NCBI GenBank assembly: GCA_900073065.1
Contig: FJOG01000010.1
Coordinates: 1,339,423-1,403,422, forward strand
Direction of reading: 5' to 3'
Source: Phialocephala subalpina
Lineage: Eukaryota > Ascomycota > Leotiomycetes > Helotiales > Mollisiaceae
Length of the DNA stretch: 64,000 nt
The notes under the pieces: model-generated
What the model saw: the letters and a program-made list of their open reading frames with translations, nothing else
Told to the model about the DNA's origin: nothing
The model's database searches: none
Shown here: positions 43,174-55,320 of the stretch, one piece after another
Layout of the letters: each line of letters opens with the position of its first letter
Position numbering within the stretch: position 1 is the first letter of the stretch
Position numbers and translations under genes: made by a program

Positions 43174-44512
43174 CTACTTGCCTGCCTGCTCCATGAATCC
43201 TTGTACTGCGTCCTTCAAGAAGCCATAGACATCTTCAGAACTATCACAATCGATCTAGAAGAACAAATGGTCAGTAGATGCTTGGTCCCTGTTTTATATA
43301 TAGTATACCTTCTTGAGAAGCTCTTCTGGTTGTTGTTCTTCTAAGTTTCGAAGCATTCTTATAGCATAGTCCGACGCTTTCCCCTGTTGAGAGGCTTCCG
43401 CAGAACGGGTCAGAAGTAATGTGAGATTTCCTTTTTGAACCTATTCAAGTAAGTAAGTTTCCATTCGGACGGCGCATTTCTGACCTTCTCTTCAAATGCA
43501 CGCAGCTGCTGTACACTTCTTGGAAATCCATCCAGGACGACACAACGCTTTCCTTGTTTTATTCCTTCATCGATATTGTCCTTCAAAAGATCGGTCATAA
43601 ACCCAATCGGCGAGGTGTCTAGTCCCTTCTGAAGGTAAAGTGCAGCGAAGTCTGCGTGGGGGTCCTCCGGATCAGCGGACTTTTGTAGTAGGATATCCTG
43701 GAGGGACAAGTACAAGGCGCCAAATTCTTTCGAAAGACGCTTGCATAGCGTCGTCTTGCCAGTGTTCGGCAAACCTGTTCAGAATTTAGCCCTAGTCTCG
43801 ACCAAGGATTAACACAACATACCAGTGACGAAGATGATAGGAATTTGCTGTCTATGAATTTGACCCTGCTGAAGTTCCTCGAGCAACACTTTTCCCCAAG
43901 CGGCCATTTGGGGCGATTTAAATTTTGGTACTAATCCCAGAAACTCTTCGAGGTTCGGATACCCTCTCAAGGTGTATTCGACTGACTGTATGACGCTCTC
44001 CAATTTATCTGCGTCGTAAAGCCACAGGGCTTCTGGAGTCTTTCTATCCTCATACTCTTGCCAGCGGTCCATCATCATTTTTGAAACCGGGTGGTTGGGC
44101 AGCACGCTTTGGAGCCATTGGAAAAGCAATTTTTCTTTTCCATGCTTCTCATCTGCTAATTATTAGTCCTCTGATCTACAACTTGGGTGGGATGCTCTAC
44201 CTTTGGGGATTTTATCATGCGGCGTGTAGTCTCCTGCTATTATTTCTCCTAGGTCATGGGCCGCCGCCATTTCCATGATCCTCCTTGCATCCAGAGGCTT
44301 CTGTCAAGGTCTTAAAGCAGATAAATAAAATGGCAGAATTGACGAACCTCTGCAAAGAAAGCCATTATTGTCAAACGATGCGAGTGGTCTGCCACAGATT
44401 CCGGCTCCGGAATCTTCTTCAGCTGCCAGCCAGACCGAGCCAAGCGCTTAAGGCCTTCCACCTCATGCAGGAACTTGATAATTGCCCGTATTTCGGAATC
44501 ATTGCTGCTCAT
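43174..44512 (-). CDS. HD-domain 5'-deoxynucleotidase fused to an adenylate-kinase-like domain
   Basis: Six exons give 365 residues: 44512-44348, 44300-44201, 44152-43823, 43774-43485, 43440-43309, 43254-43174; introns 44-54 bp, all GT-AG. The N-terminal half is HDDC2/YfbR-like, a family that dephosphorylates deoxynucleoside 5'-monophosphates: LKRLARSGWQLKKIPEPESV, metal His43 in ADHSHR, the His70-Asp71 pair in AAHDLGEIIAGDYTPHDKIP, and YDADKLESVIQS. The C-terminal half is a small P-loop kinase of the adenylate-kinase fold: GLPNTGKTT (199-207) and VVLDGFPRS (277-285), then a short tail without an obvious LID. Every splice restores family sequence (IPKDEKHGKE; VTGLPNTGK; FEEKVQKGN). The start at ATG 44512 (MSSNDSEIRA) fits HDDC2; the frame is open to 44767, which would add 85 residues. 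Probably a cytosolic nucleotide-pool enzyme. Confidence 0.88.
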
Positions 44513-45144
44513 GGCTTCTTCGGGGGGCAGAGATCGTGTCTTGGGTTTCTTTATGGAGAGAGTGTGCGTCCACAGTGGTCTCTCACCGATTTTGAAAAGC
44601 AGGAAGAGTTGCGGCTTTGGGCGATTTAGGGTCGCAGACCCCGCTCGGACCACTTTAATTCGTCTCAAGAGGTTCTGCCGATTGACACCGCCATAGAATA
44701 ATACACGTGCTCCTCGGGTAAATAGCGTCGAACCAAATTCTAGATCGTGAAAATGACGCTCCGTCATAAGGCTGACATATCAACAATCACCAGCATCTAT
44801 GACTGGCATTCATTGCGAGAGACGTCCTTTAATTGACTTTTGTCACGTGAACACTTGCTCCCACTTGCTTGAGTCAGCGTATGTGGGCTGCCGTAAGTGG
44901 TCCTTGCACGTGCACAGGGCCTTCCCTAAAAACTCAAATTTTGAAGGTCTAAAAGAGATTTTTACCCTGGTGGTGGATCCTAAGGATGTCTCTCATTTCA
45001 AACTCAATTGTTGCTTCTCTAAATGTAGAACTACCAGGCAATTGGAGCATTTCTTTCTAAAAATCGATCAAAATCGGGGAAGACAGCACTCCGCTTTCCA
45101 CAAGCCAGCAATACATCTTCCGATATTCTCACCTTAGGCCTAGA
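44513..45144. other. Intergenic, no supported gene
   Basis: Spacer between two minus-strand genes; it should hold the HD/kinase promoter and the 3' end of the transporter mRNA. An 85-codon upstream extension of the HD gene (to 44767) is open but not family-like. Confidence 0.5.
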
Positions 45145-47315
45145 TTACCGAGCAAATCTGAAGTCCAACCTGTTGCTCCCCTCATCCTTCGTCGTCTTAA
45201 GGTAATGCTCCCTCTCTTCGGCGGTCCAAGAATCCCAAATCTTGTCTCTTCGATTGTTCACCCAGTCATAGTAGAAATTTACCAGAAGGTACAAGCCGAT
45301 ATTCCCGGCTGCTATTCCAATCAAATCCTTGTTTCCGCGACGATAGCGGGGTGCGTCGTCTGATTTGTATCAGCATCGCCCTTGACTGCTCTTGGAAGAT
45401 TAACGTACCAGCACGATAGATGTTCGAATACACGATTGAGCCCGCTTGGCAGCACATGTTGTACATAGCGGTGGAGACAGTTCTGGTACGGACCGTGTTT
45501 GCGTTACGCGATGCCCAACCGACTTGAACAGAATGATTGGAGGGGTAGCCAAGCAGCAAAGTAACTATGGCGAAGACGATCCATTTGTTTGTTGTTGAGG
45601 TGTTGATTGTGTGGAGTGCTATGAGAAAAGGCAATGCCCAGACTTGACCGATGATGCCGTTGAAGGCGAGTCTCTTGGTCAAACCAGCAAATTGGGTGAA
45701 GACGAGAAGATTGATCATCGAAATGACTTGACTTGGGATGACTAGGAGATTGGTTTGGAAGGTGTCGAATCCAAGGCCTTTGAGGCTAAATTTGATGAGA
45801 CATCAGGTCCTGAATGAAAGATGATATCAGTAAAGAAGTCAACATACCTAAGTGTCAGATACTGGTTCGGAGGACCCATCGGCATTTGAAAACAGAACCC
45901 AATCGCGTAGCTGTCAAATTTTAGCAATGATACCAATGTGGGTAAGCTTCTAAGTGTTTTTACATTGGCCAAAGATGGTAGTCCTGCAGCGACTTCCACA
46001 GCAGTTTCGGCGTGATAGGTTGCCTGTTATGCATGGTTCCCTTCGACGGATCATCACGCAGAGCTCGGTTGATAATAATTGTCTCTTCTCTGCACATCCT
46101 GTCAGCATAATGGAGACATATTTAGCGTGTATTATGTAAGACGTACCTCTCAGTAAACCATCCTTTCTTGCCTCTGAGTCCACCTGCGGTTTGAGTAGGA
46201 CTTGCAGGCATGAACCAATAAGCAGATATGCCGACAAGAGCAGTGAAGACACCCTCGATCAAGAACAACCAACGCCAGCCGTCAATACCATGTGATCCAT
46301 CTAAATGGAGAATACCGAAAGCCATGAATGCCCCGATGATGATGGCAGATGTCATGGATGCCCACCAGCAGGACAGGCGAATTGGAAGTTCCGCACTGGT
46401 GTAGAAGTAAGAAAGATACAAGTTCATCTGCATCCACCGATTAGCTTTCGATTTTGCGACCAATTCATAGTTGGGTACTAACATCTGGGATGAAGCCTCC
46501 CTGGAGGATGCCTAGCAATGCACGAGTGGTTAAGAATGATGCCCGTCCGCTTAACTTGAACTGAGATGCAGCTACGATGCTCCATAGAATCATCTGCATT
46601 GGAATCCATCGGTCGGGTCCCATCCTGTCTAGTATCAGTACCGCGTTCTGTCTTTTTCATTCCAGTACACTTACCATTTCGAGACCAGTTGAGAAGGCAG
46701 CTCGGCACACATGAAGGATGCCGTGAACACGGTATTCCCCAGGTTGAAATCTATAAGATGTCAGTTACCCCAGACAGAGAAATGGGGCGATCCATTGACA
46801 AACCATTTGTAGTTAATTTGAGATCCTTCAAGAAATTGTCTGATACAGCTTGAGAGATGTTCGCGCGATCAATCTCGAGAGACATAAAGGCCAAACAAGC
46901 AAAGAGGAAAATTCTGATATCTATCTTCCTTACCAAAGCCTTTGATTTGTCAATGACATGATCCAATTGAGGGGGTTACGAGGTAGACCTTCTCCTCGCG
47001 CCAAGTCCATCGTGCTGATGGATCAAAGCGATGCAAGTTCTCCCAATCCGCTCGAGGCTGGTACAGCTTTGCGACTTCCGGGTCATCATACACTGATCTC
47101 TGTGTAGCAATTGCATCCAGGTCGACATGTGGCGATCTGGACCACCAATATTTCTTGTTCACTTGGATCGATTCGCCAAGCGGAAGTGGTTCGACGACAA
47201 CTCGAGGGGACTTCTCATCTTTTTCGTTTATTTTGCTGTCTGATTCGTTGAGAGAGTTTGCTTCGGTTTTAGAAGGAGTCTCAGCATTTTTGAGCGTCCA
47301 TACTACAGTCCCCAT
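45145..47315 (-). CDS. MFS transporter, Dal5/allantoate permease (ACS) family
   Basis: Twelve-helix plasma-membrane symporter of 580 residues; relatives carry allantoate, nicotinate, pantothenate, biotin or other organic anions, and the substrate here is unknown. Nine exons: 47315-46989, 46939-46804, 46750-46675, 46624-46483, 46427-46147, 46089-45964, 45910-45848, 45785-45409, 45359-45145; introns 49-62 bp. All junctions rebuild family sequence, for example [57 protein letters not shown] and [15 protein letters not shown]. Conserved features: [12 protein letters not shown] after helix 1, the [10 protein letters not shown] motif between helices 5 and 6, WFTEREE before the central loop, and [12 protein letters not shown] in the last helix. 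The cytosolic N-terminus (about 110 residues) ends RWTWREEK, typical for Dal5 proteins. Start at ATG 47315 (MGTVVWTL); an upstream ATG at 47408 would add a hydrophobic stretch not seen in the family. Confidence 0.93.
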
Positions 47316-49828
47316 TGTTGAAGATATTCCTAGAGAGTCGCTAATGCCGTGAAAAAATAGATTGATGATTGACAAGATCAAAGATACGAGGCGTGGGAGA
47401 AGCAGCAATCTAGAGTATAATGAATTGTGTCGACCATACTTTCAAAGATGGATGTTCATATGTAATTCCGATAACCCCGTACTTGGGTCGATCGTGATTC
47501 TTCAGCATATGGCGACATGAGTGCAGCGATTATCAGAGCCGTCCCACCCAGAGCCACAGCAGACTCAGAGCCCCATTGCCCCACCAATTCTTTTCACTGC
47601 CATGTCCGAATTCCAGCACACCGATTGAATGCAAACAATATCTCCGTATTCCAGGATTTCTACTCAGGTCCCATCAGACGTATTGGAAAGACTTTTGTCC
47701 AAGGGAGATACATTTGAAGGCGAACAGAATATCAATCCCTGATCCATTCGGTTAGATAGTCAAATTCTTCCTCTTCTTCATAATTGGAAACATCTTGTTC
47801 TTTTTTCTTCAAGTGCGTTCATGCTTCGTCAAAAGCCACTTAGAGCACGTCACAATATCATAGGATGCAAGCTTCCGTCAAACTGTCGTCGTAAGTCGAA
47901 CCTCTCAAGAGCACTCGTCTTGGCACTACTCTTGGCTCGCAATAAGCCTCTGGAGTTGGATCAAGCTTTGCCGTGAAGATTTTTCAAGACATGGGGAACG
48001 CCATGAAACGGAATAGTCCATCAAATTGCTCAGGATTGGATCATACCTATGGCGCAAGAGACCATTGGTATCGCGCTATCTGAATATCAAAGAGCGCCAC
48101 CTCCGGTTCGCGCTCGTCCCGGTGCAGTGGACCAGATTCATCTCCAACCCCGCTGTTGACTACGCTCCACTTTGCATGGAAATTGGTATCTGCACGTATC
48201 ACGTATCGACAATTGGGCGTTATTCGTCATTGCTGAGAATCTCCGAGAAGAACTCGCCTGCTTGTTAATGCACCTCTCCACCCTCGAGGTTCCCACCACA
48301 AAAATCACCTTTAGCGAGCTGGACAATCATCGTAAAGGTGATGGGAGGCGCGACTTCACCCCACGCTCTTCGCTTGTGAATATGGAGACTTTCCCCCATT
48401 CAGGAAGCGAGCCAATTACATTCGATGTTGCACTTCCTCGTTGAAATTACTTCATATTTATTTCGTCGCTGTCAATCCTGATGATTTGTTTCAATGCGAT
48501 ATCGTTCATGGCAGCTTTCTATATCGAGTTCCCGGTCTGAGTTACTCAATATAGTCATCAAGCCTTGTTGATTGAGTAAACTGGATCCATCTCTCTGAGC
48601 GGCTGCCATACCTTGCCCAAGTCCTATAACAAACGATGTCCTTGTTTGCCAGGTATGGTGAAGAGAGTGTGCTGGGTTTTATAACCAGGTCTGATCGCCA
48701 ATTTATCCCATGAGATCTACTTGCTATTTGAAAATCAAGTGAAAAGGTGCTGTGGCGCCTCTACCACGAAAGCTTATGTCTAACTATCCATGCAGAATTA
48801 AAATGGATGTATGCATTCTATATATTAACCTTACCTTCATGATTGGTATACGATGCAACGTTCTATGAATCGAAAAACGTGGACCTTTGGACGGAATTTT
48901 AACGACCGCACGAGTACGCAGACTAGCTCGGTAGGACGGAGGGTGGAAATTTAATGCAGAAGTAACATCAAAAAAAGAACGGAATAATTGCAGCAAATTG
49001 GGATTATAAGGTTCGCCTGTTGTCGGTGGGACTCCTACTGTCAAGTAAAGAACATGGCAATTCAAGATCTGGTTTCCAAGACTTGGAAGCTGAAAAGATA
49101 AACATAATAAAGTGAAGCTCAAATCAAATACTCCTTAACAAAGTCGAACCGCGATTATTGAGTACCTAATATGCTGATGCAACTGACCACCTGTTTGCAT
49201 GTCTTTTTGTCCGAAGCATCGTTGCATTTCTCAAAAAAGACTGGGTTGGTCTGAGTGAGGTCTAGGTCAGCAATCTGGATTCTATCGCTCTGGATCTTAT
49301 CGGCTCAGTCGCCTTCTCTCAAAAACTCTTGTTCCTCTTTCTTATATCTCGTCATATGAACCGCAGCTCACCAAATTTGAAGTCCACAATCATTCACTTG
49401 CAAATAACTCAACCGTACGAAGGCGCCCAAAGAGATTGACCTTGCTTTGGTTGTACGAGGTCACATTCAAAGCACACGTCTTTCTCATAAATAGATTCCC
49501 TGGACATAGAAGCATCCTGCATTTAGTACCCACAATTGAAAAGAGATTCTATTCTCTTTGGTACGGCGATATAGAGGACGATCTTCTGTCGATCCAGATT
49601 AAGTTCTGTTAAAAGGTGACCTGGCTCAAGTCATCCAAGTAATAATAAGATGAAAGTTTCTGCTGGGAGACTAAACGCAGATTGGCCAAAGGGCGGATGG
49701 ACATCTTATACCACTATTATCAAAATAAACCTATTATCAAGGAGAAAATTTTGCAATTGGAACACAAAAGTCAGCTGATGCTCTGATCGAAAGCTGAAAT
49801 CGGTTATTATGAGACCAAATATCTTCGT
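47316..49828. other. Intergenic, no supported gene
   Basis: Promoter of the transporter at the left, then unremarkable sequence that turns AT-richer after about 48700. A 9-bp perfect inverted pair (TTACTCAAT at 48542, ATTGAGTAA at 48571) uses the same word as the element at 9893-10450 but shows no other similarity. Confidence 0.5.
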
Positions 49829-49946
49829 TACGAAGGCGCGGTTTTAAAGTAATGAGCCATGCACGTGATTTCCACCGCCAAAAATCAAGTATTTGGGAGA
49901 GGGAAGCTCGGACCATGGCTCATTACTTTAAAACCGCGCCTTCGTA
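49829..49946. repeat. Perfect 33-bp inverted repeat around a 52-bp loop (foldback)
   Basis: The left arm 49829-49861 (starts TACGAAGGCGCGGTTTTAAA) and right arm 49914-49946 (ends AAAACCGCGCCTTCGTA) are exact reverse complements over 33 bases. The 52-bp loop begins CACGTG and holds no gene. Exact arm identity in a gene-poor, AT-rich interval suggests a recent foldback insertion or selection for a hairpin. Confidence 0.95.
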
Positions 49947-52900
49947 GTCCCAGCGAGCCAGCGTGGCCCACATTTACAAAACATCCAGGATCACTTCTGA
50001 ACCAGCAACTTCCAAGGGGCTGTGGTTTTCAAATGTACTTCTAAATGTTTTGTACCACTTAAAATACTCTCCAAACGATGCTTAGGGCTCAGTGCTTTCC
50101 TGTACTGGAACGCGATTGATTCTTACGGAATTTGAGCAGGCATTGCATCTTGCCTGCAGCGCGTCGAAAGTGAATGAGACAAATGAAGCTGCTGCGCCTC
50201 GCACGAGAAAATGAAGTAGCACGTGCCTGAAAGTTTCAACAGCTCAAGCATGGAACAAGATGAGAGAGGGACGCTATGACCGAAGAAGCTCAAGATGTGA
50301 TTTAAGTAGAGGGAATAGGCCTAATATCGTTGTCAATGGGATTTCGACTCAAAAAATCGACGGCATGCAGGAGGTAATGAGCAAATGGACATGGCCTTCT
50401 TCACGAGCTCCTTAACTAGGGAAACAAACGTACTCTAGTTGAAGAAGTGGCCTCGCAATCAGCGTTGCCATGTTTAGGTTTTTATAGAATTCCCACTTTT
50501 TATTAAGTAAGTTTATGGGGTAATATTATATTCCACTATAGAAAGGATCGAACTTGAAATGCGATTCAATTCATACAATTGAAAGACATGATTCAAGCAC
50601 GTGAAGTAATTAGACAACTGCCGAATGAAAAGAAATGAGACTCATCGATCTTATAATAGAAGGTTTAAGAAGTGTAATTCAAATTCCAGGAAGGTTGATC
50701 CAGTGACTTTGAACTCGGGGGAGATATGAAGCGCTTCTGTCACTTGACTGCTGGCTATAAAACCACCAGACCTTCATCAATTCTGATATCAATCGGAGTA
50801 GTGCATTGCGGAGATGGGATTCGATGGAGCAACTCACATCTTAGCGCGGTAAGCTAGATAGTATACTACGGCTAGCTGGAAAAATATTCTCCATCCGGAA
50901 AAAAAAAGTAGAAACGAACTAGATAAATGCCATCGGGGAGTGTTCAAGTGAAGTTGGCTTTGATTATTACTAAGATCCTCCTTGTTGTCAAATCAAGAGA
51001 ACCAGCAAGGAAAAGGAGAAAGCCAAGGGTCAAGCGTGTACGGCGGAACAGAATCGAGAAGATAGCAAGAGAAGTTAAGTTCGGTGTTCCCGTGAATTTG
51101 AGACAAGGAGTATGCTCGATACCAAAGTTGTGAATTGGCATCGGTCGTTGTGCAGCCGTTCTACACACCGATGACCTCAGCCCAAGCGAGAAACTGCTGG
51201 TTTTATAGACGATGGATGAAAGGTAGAAGTAAGGCCCGAGGTTGGAAATTAGAATAGGAAAGAGTCACCTCACCTATTCGTCGCGTGCTCGGCAACGATT
51301 TTGCCACTTGATCTGCGCTCTCGGTCTGCGAGAGTGAATACACAGGGAGCATGATCCAGAGATGGCAAATGAGATCAACGGAGCTCCATTGCCTCTAGAA
51401 TGTCGAACACCGAAGGTATAAGACCCTCGTGCAGGTCTATCTTTCGAAAGTCAAGACCCGACAATGGAAGAAAACTATGAACATGGAGTCACCGGAAAGT
51501 TGGTGAAGTTTTATCGCACAGAAGCAAAAGCCCGCATGCAATAAGTGGATTATAGTGGAAGGAAGCCAGTGCACAAGCTACTGCTCAGCGAACCATGAGA
51601 TGAAACTCTGCAATTGTTGTCAATATTCTGCTCGCTGTCGAATGAAAGAAAGATGAAGGCAAGACAGAGATGAAGCAGAGCCACTCAATGTAGTAGACTC
51701 AAAAGAACCTCGCGGTCCTTATATCGACGAGGAACGAAAAACTGGTGCAATCTCCACTACAATAGACCAAAAGATCGCACACTCAATCATTTTGCCTTGA
51801 TTCCTGTTCTGCTAACTTTGGTGGATGTTAGAACACTGTGTTAATCTTCTATACCTGCCGAAGGAGGGGTTTTGGATGTAGGCAAGTCACTTGGATGCTT
51901 GTCGTTCTGCGTTAACCGTCAAGCATGAAGCTGGACTGTAGTCGTAGAGTAGGTGAGGTGTATGGTGGTGAATCGGATGTCTGTCGACGAGGTAATGGAG
52001 GTGGATGTAATCTGCCTTCCGTCAGCTGGAGTGCGCGAGATAGATCCTCGGCGCGTTGCCCTTTGATCCCCTCGTCGCCTTATTCTTCATGGCACATTCC
52101 TCCAGCACCCACTTGACCTGTTTGCTCGGGTTGAAGGAAGCTTGACATTAGCCTCGACTTCGATCGATCTCAATATTGTCCCGTCGCTCTCTCCTTCCTC
52201 GATTGCCAGTGCAAGAGAGCTGCAGAGACCGATCCATCACCACATTCTTCTGGCACACAGCAGACCCAAGTATCGCAATTGTCTTGCTGATCATGTCTCC
52301 AGAGTATCGTCCAGTACGATCTGGGTACGGGATGATAAACATCTCAAGGTCCAGATGATGTACGATCGGCACGTCTAGGCAGAGCGATCTACTGAAAGGT
52401 TCCGTAGACTGGCAGCACGGCTCTGGGAATGAGATGGTAATGGTTCGGGAGTCTGGAGGCTATCTAGCTGTTGATCATGATTTTCAGCACCGTCTCGAGC
52501 CGATGACTTTAAGTCGGGGAAGGAGGCGAGCCAATGATCTAGCATCGATTCGGAGGAAAGAAGATTGCCAAATTGAGGTGGACTATGACAAGTCAACGTG
52601 GATCGAGGCTGGAGATCTGAGATGGAGCAAGTAGCTTGATGTCGAGCTCGATGTTGTGACGATGCGCTGCTGTGGATGAGAGGGTCAGAGATGGCGAGCG
52701 GGAAGAGATCAACAAGAACGTAGAGTGATGACTTCACTCTACTTGACTTGGCTTGAGCAGAGTTAAGAAGAACAGAAAAGGCAGTAAACGTAGCAAAAGA
52801 AAAAGATCGTAACGAACAAAGTCTAGAAGCGAGAAAACCATGTCCAGATTCTCATGCCGAACAGGAAAATAAAAATCTTCGCATGAACATGAATTTGTTA

Positions 52901-53526
52901 TTCCAATTCTAGCCATGACATGACCCCGACAACGCGGCCCAAGGTTGATACCGTGCACCAGTCCGCCCTCTGGAACGCCACAAGCACCATCCAAGAAATA
53001 ATAGCTCACCAGGCTTTCGAGCATCCTTTTACCTCATCTTCTCGACAGTCGTATCACTCATGTCGACGACCCCACGTGCAACACTCTATACCGACTTGGA
53101 AAGGTGAGGGGTAAATGTCCAATGACAAAGAGGCGGGAGAAGCTTCCATCGAAGGCGTCTAGAAGGCGGGACGTGACAGCTAGAATCATGACCCTTGGTC
53201 TCGATCCAAAAGTTGATTCGATGGCTCGTGACAGGTTGATTTCTTACTCGGGTTCTGGCTGCAGCTGTGGTAGCGCGGAAGTGTGGTGAGCTTCCCGCTC
53301 CCAGTCAGACGAGATGAGATGTCGCTGGGATGCTGTACCTTATCTGCATGAGGCACACGATCAGGCGTTCCTCGACAGCCTTGGCTGAAAGAGCTTGTTG
53401 GCATCGAGACATGTCAAATTCGATGCCACGATTGCATCCTTTCTTGGGATTCTTGGAACGCAGATGTTGGCTGCTTGGGTGATGAATTGTGATGCTTGAA
53501 AACGCCACAACCTCGTGCCCAAAGGA
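49947..53526. other. Intergenic, no supported gene
   Basis: AT-rich to about 50920, then balanced. The longest open frames (for example 52375-52737, minus) give Ser/Arg/His-rich translations without domains. TATA-like GGCTATAAAACC occurs at 50753 with no gene attached. Confidence 0.5.
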
Positions 53527-53597
53527 AACGCCGCCGTTGGTCGAAGGAGCCAAGGCTGAGGATGAGCCTTGGCTAGCCTTGGCAATACGACGGCGTT
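53527..53597. repeat. Nested palindrome (two inverted repeats, one inside the other)
   Basis: The outer arms AACGCCGCCGT (53527-53537) and ACGACGGCGTT (53587-53597) pair with one mismatch. Inside them AGCCAAGGCT (53548-53557) and AGCCTTGGCT (53565-53574) pair exactly around a 7-base loop. No gene is next to it. Confidence 0.7.
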
Positions 53598-55320
53598 GCT
53601 TGAAATGTATTGACAGGACCACCCACTCCGAAGTCAGGACGACTTGGCGATGCTTGCTCGGATAGATGTGGGGTGAGAGACGTGTTGTGGCGTCTAATTG
53701 GCGTTCTATGCTGCGACTAGATTTACTGTGTTCCAGAAACATCGGATGAACAATCGATATCTGGTTGTCGAGACGTAATCGTTACCCTTTTGCTCTCTCT
53801 CATGACTTCGTGCCGGCGAAGAAAAAAGAAAATTGAAAAGCCTCTCGTTGTGGCGTGCCTGGCGGCAGTCAAGCGTTGGCGAGAGGCGCTCCAGTAACGA
53901 ATTTCGCCCCCTGGAAAATTAAGCGAGACTCTAATATTGGATGGACCCCACAAGATTTGCAGTAGCTTCGGACGACCCCTCCACATTTCTCTTCCCCTGC
54001 AAAATTACTGCCATCGAACTATTCACCCCACGTGCAAATTTGATTGGATATCTGCAACGACCGCCAAGGAAGCACACAAATCTCGCCTCGTCGTCGCTGG
54101 AAAGATGCGTCTGCACAGAATCAGAGCGAGGTATTGTGTATCTTCAGCTTCAGGTGTGGTGGGGTTGAACACCACTTCTTAGGCATCTTGGGTCACGTCG
54201 ACTCAAGCATCGCAAGCATTCTCCAAGAGACTTGTCACCGATCGCCCAGATACTGAGTCCCGATGGTCGACGTCAAGTGCCCGACTTGGCCTCGAAACAG
54301 CCGAATATCAAATGCAATCAGCCCTGAACACGTTCTCCAATCCTCTGACTGAAAACCCCTCGATCACAACATGGCTTCGAAACGGTATGTCGCAACCAGA
54401 TGAGGAAGGTGCGCTTACTGGTAAGCCCGAGGCCCCTCGATGTGACTGACAGGACGAACCGAAAACGCCCTTCTGGAAGCCTTCCTTCTCTGGCTTTTGC
54501 CTAGATTGCGCACATGAGTGGATGCTGCTGCTCATCTGATTTGCTGATCCGACTTCGACGAATGATGCAAATTTCGGACCCAGGTAGATTTCGGGGACGC
54601 CCGCATCGAGGCATCAGATCTGAGCCTTCTGAAAAATTGGTAGTTTCAGTAATAGTTTTCGGTGTGCAGAATGATCGAGGAGGGCGTGCTCTTAAACACA
54701 ACTTCCATTGGTTCTCAGCTGGATGATTTGGAAACTTTGGACGAGCTCCAGAATGGAAACTTATTTAGCATTTGCTGCCGCTCCACTCCATCAATCCGTA
54801 TAATTGGGAATGGACTAAACTCCCAACTGTTGGCTCGTTCGCTTCACGATACCATAGCGTGATTGAAGAGACGTATCGGGAAGGATGTATGGTCCACATG
54901 CGATGTCAGTTTCTACTAGCTGGTATCAACTAGCAATATGACCGATTGATATGCCACTTAGAGTCGAAGGCGCAAGTGTCCGATCCCTCATGCTGCAGGC
55001 CAGCCCCCGTTCTGCAACTCTAATTCTTGGCGGCCTCGGCAGACCCTAGAGCAAGGGTAATTATCCTAGTTCAGTGGACTGTTCAGCGTCGACGTGCTAG
55101 GGTCCCCCCACTAGACCACGCCCAGGCCGGACACTGCACCCCCAATTCGCAAGTCGCACATCCTAGTCTAAATTCAGCTTCTGTAACCTCTTGCGTGCAC
55201 CACCAGATATAAGGTCTCCCTCGGCCACCCTGTTTGAGGGTTTCTTGTCTCCAGGCCAGCACTCACCAACAAGACGACACTTCGCCATCGACAAGTCAAT
55301 CATTCCATTCCTTCATTGCA
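53598..55320. other. Intergenic; right end is the promoter of the phosphate permease
   Basis: No coding sequence is supported. The 150 bases before ATG 55321 are rich in C and A (CACTCACCAACAAGACGAC...) like a fungal leader; a CCAGATATAAGG TATA-like word lies at about 55202-55213, 110 bp upstream of the start. Confidence 0.45.

Noticed and set aside
52375..52737. 120-residue minus-strand frame
   Set aside because: Ser/Leu/Arg-rich with no domain, no neighbours in frame, no splice structure.
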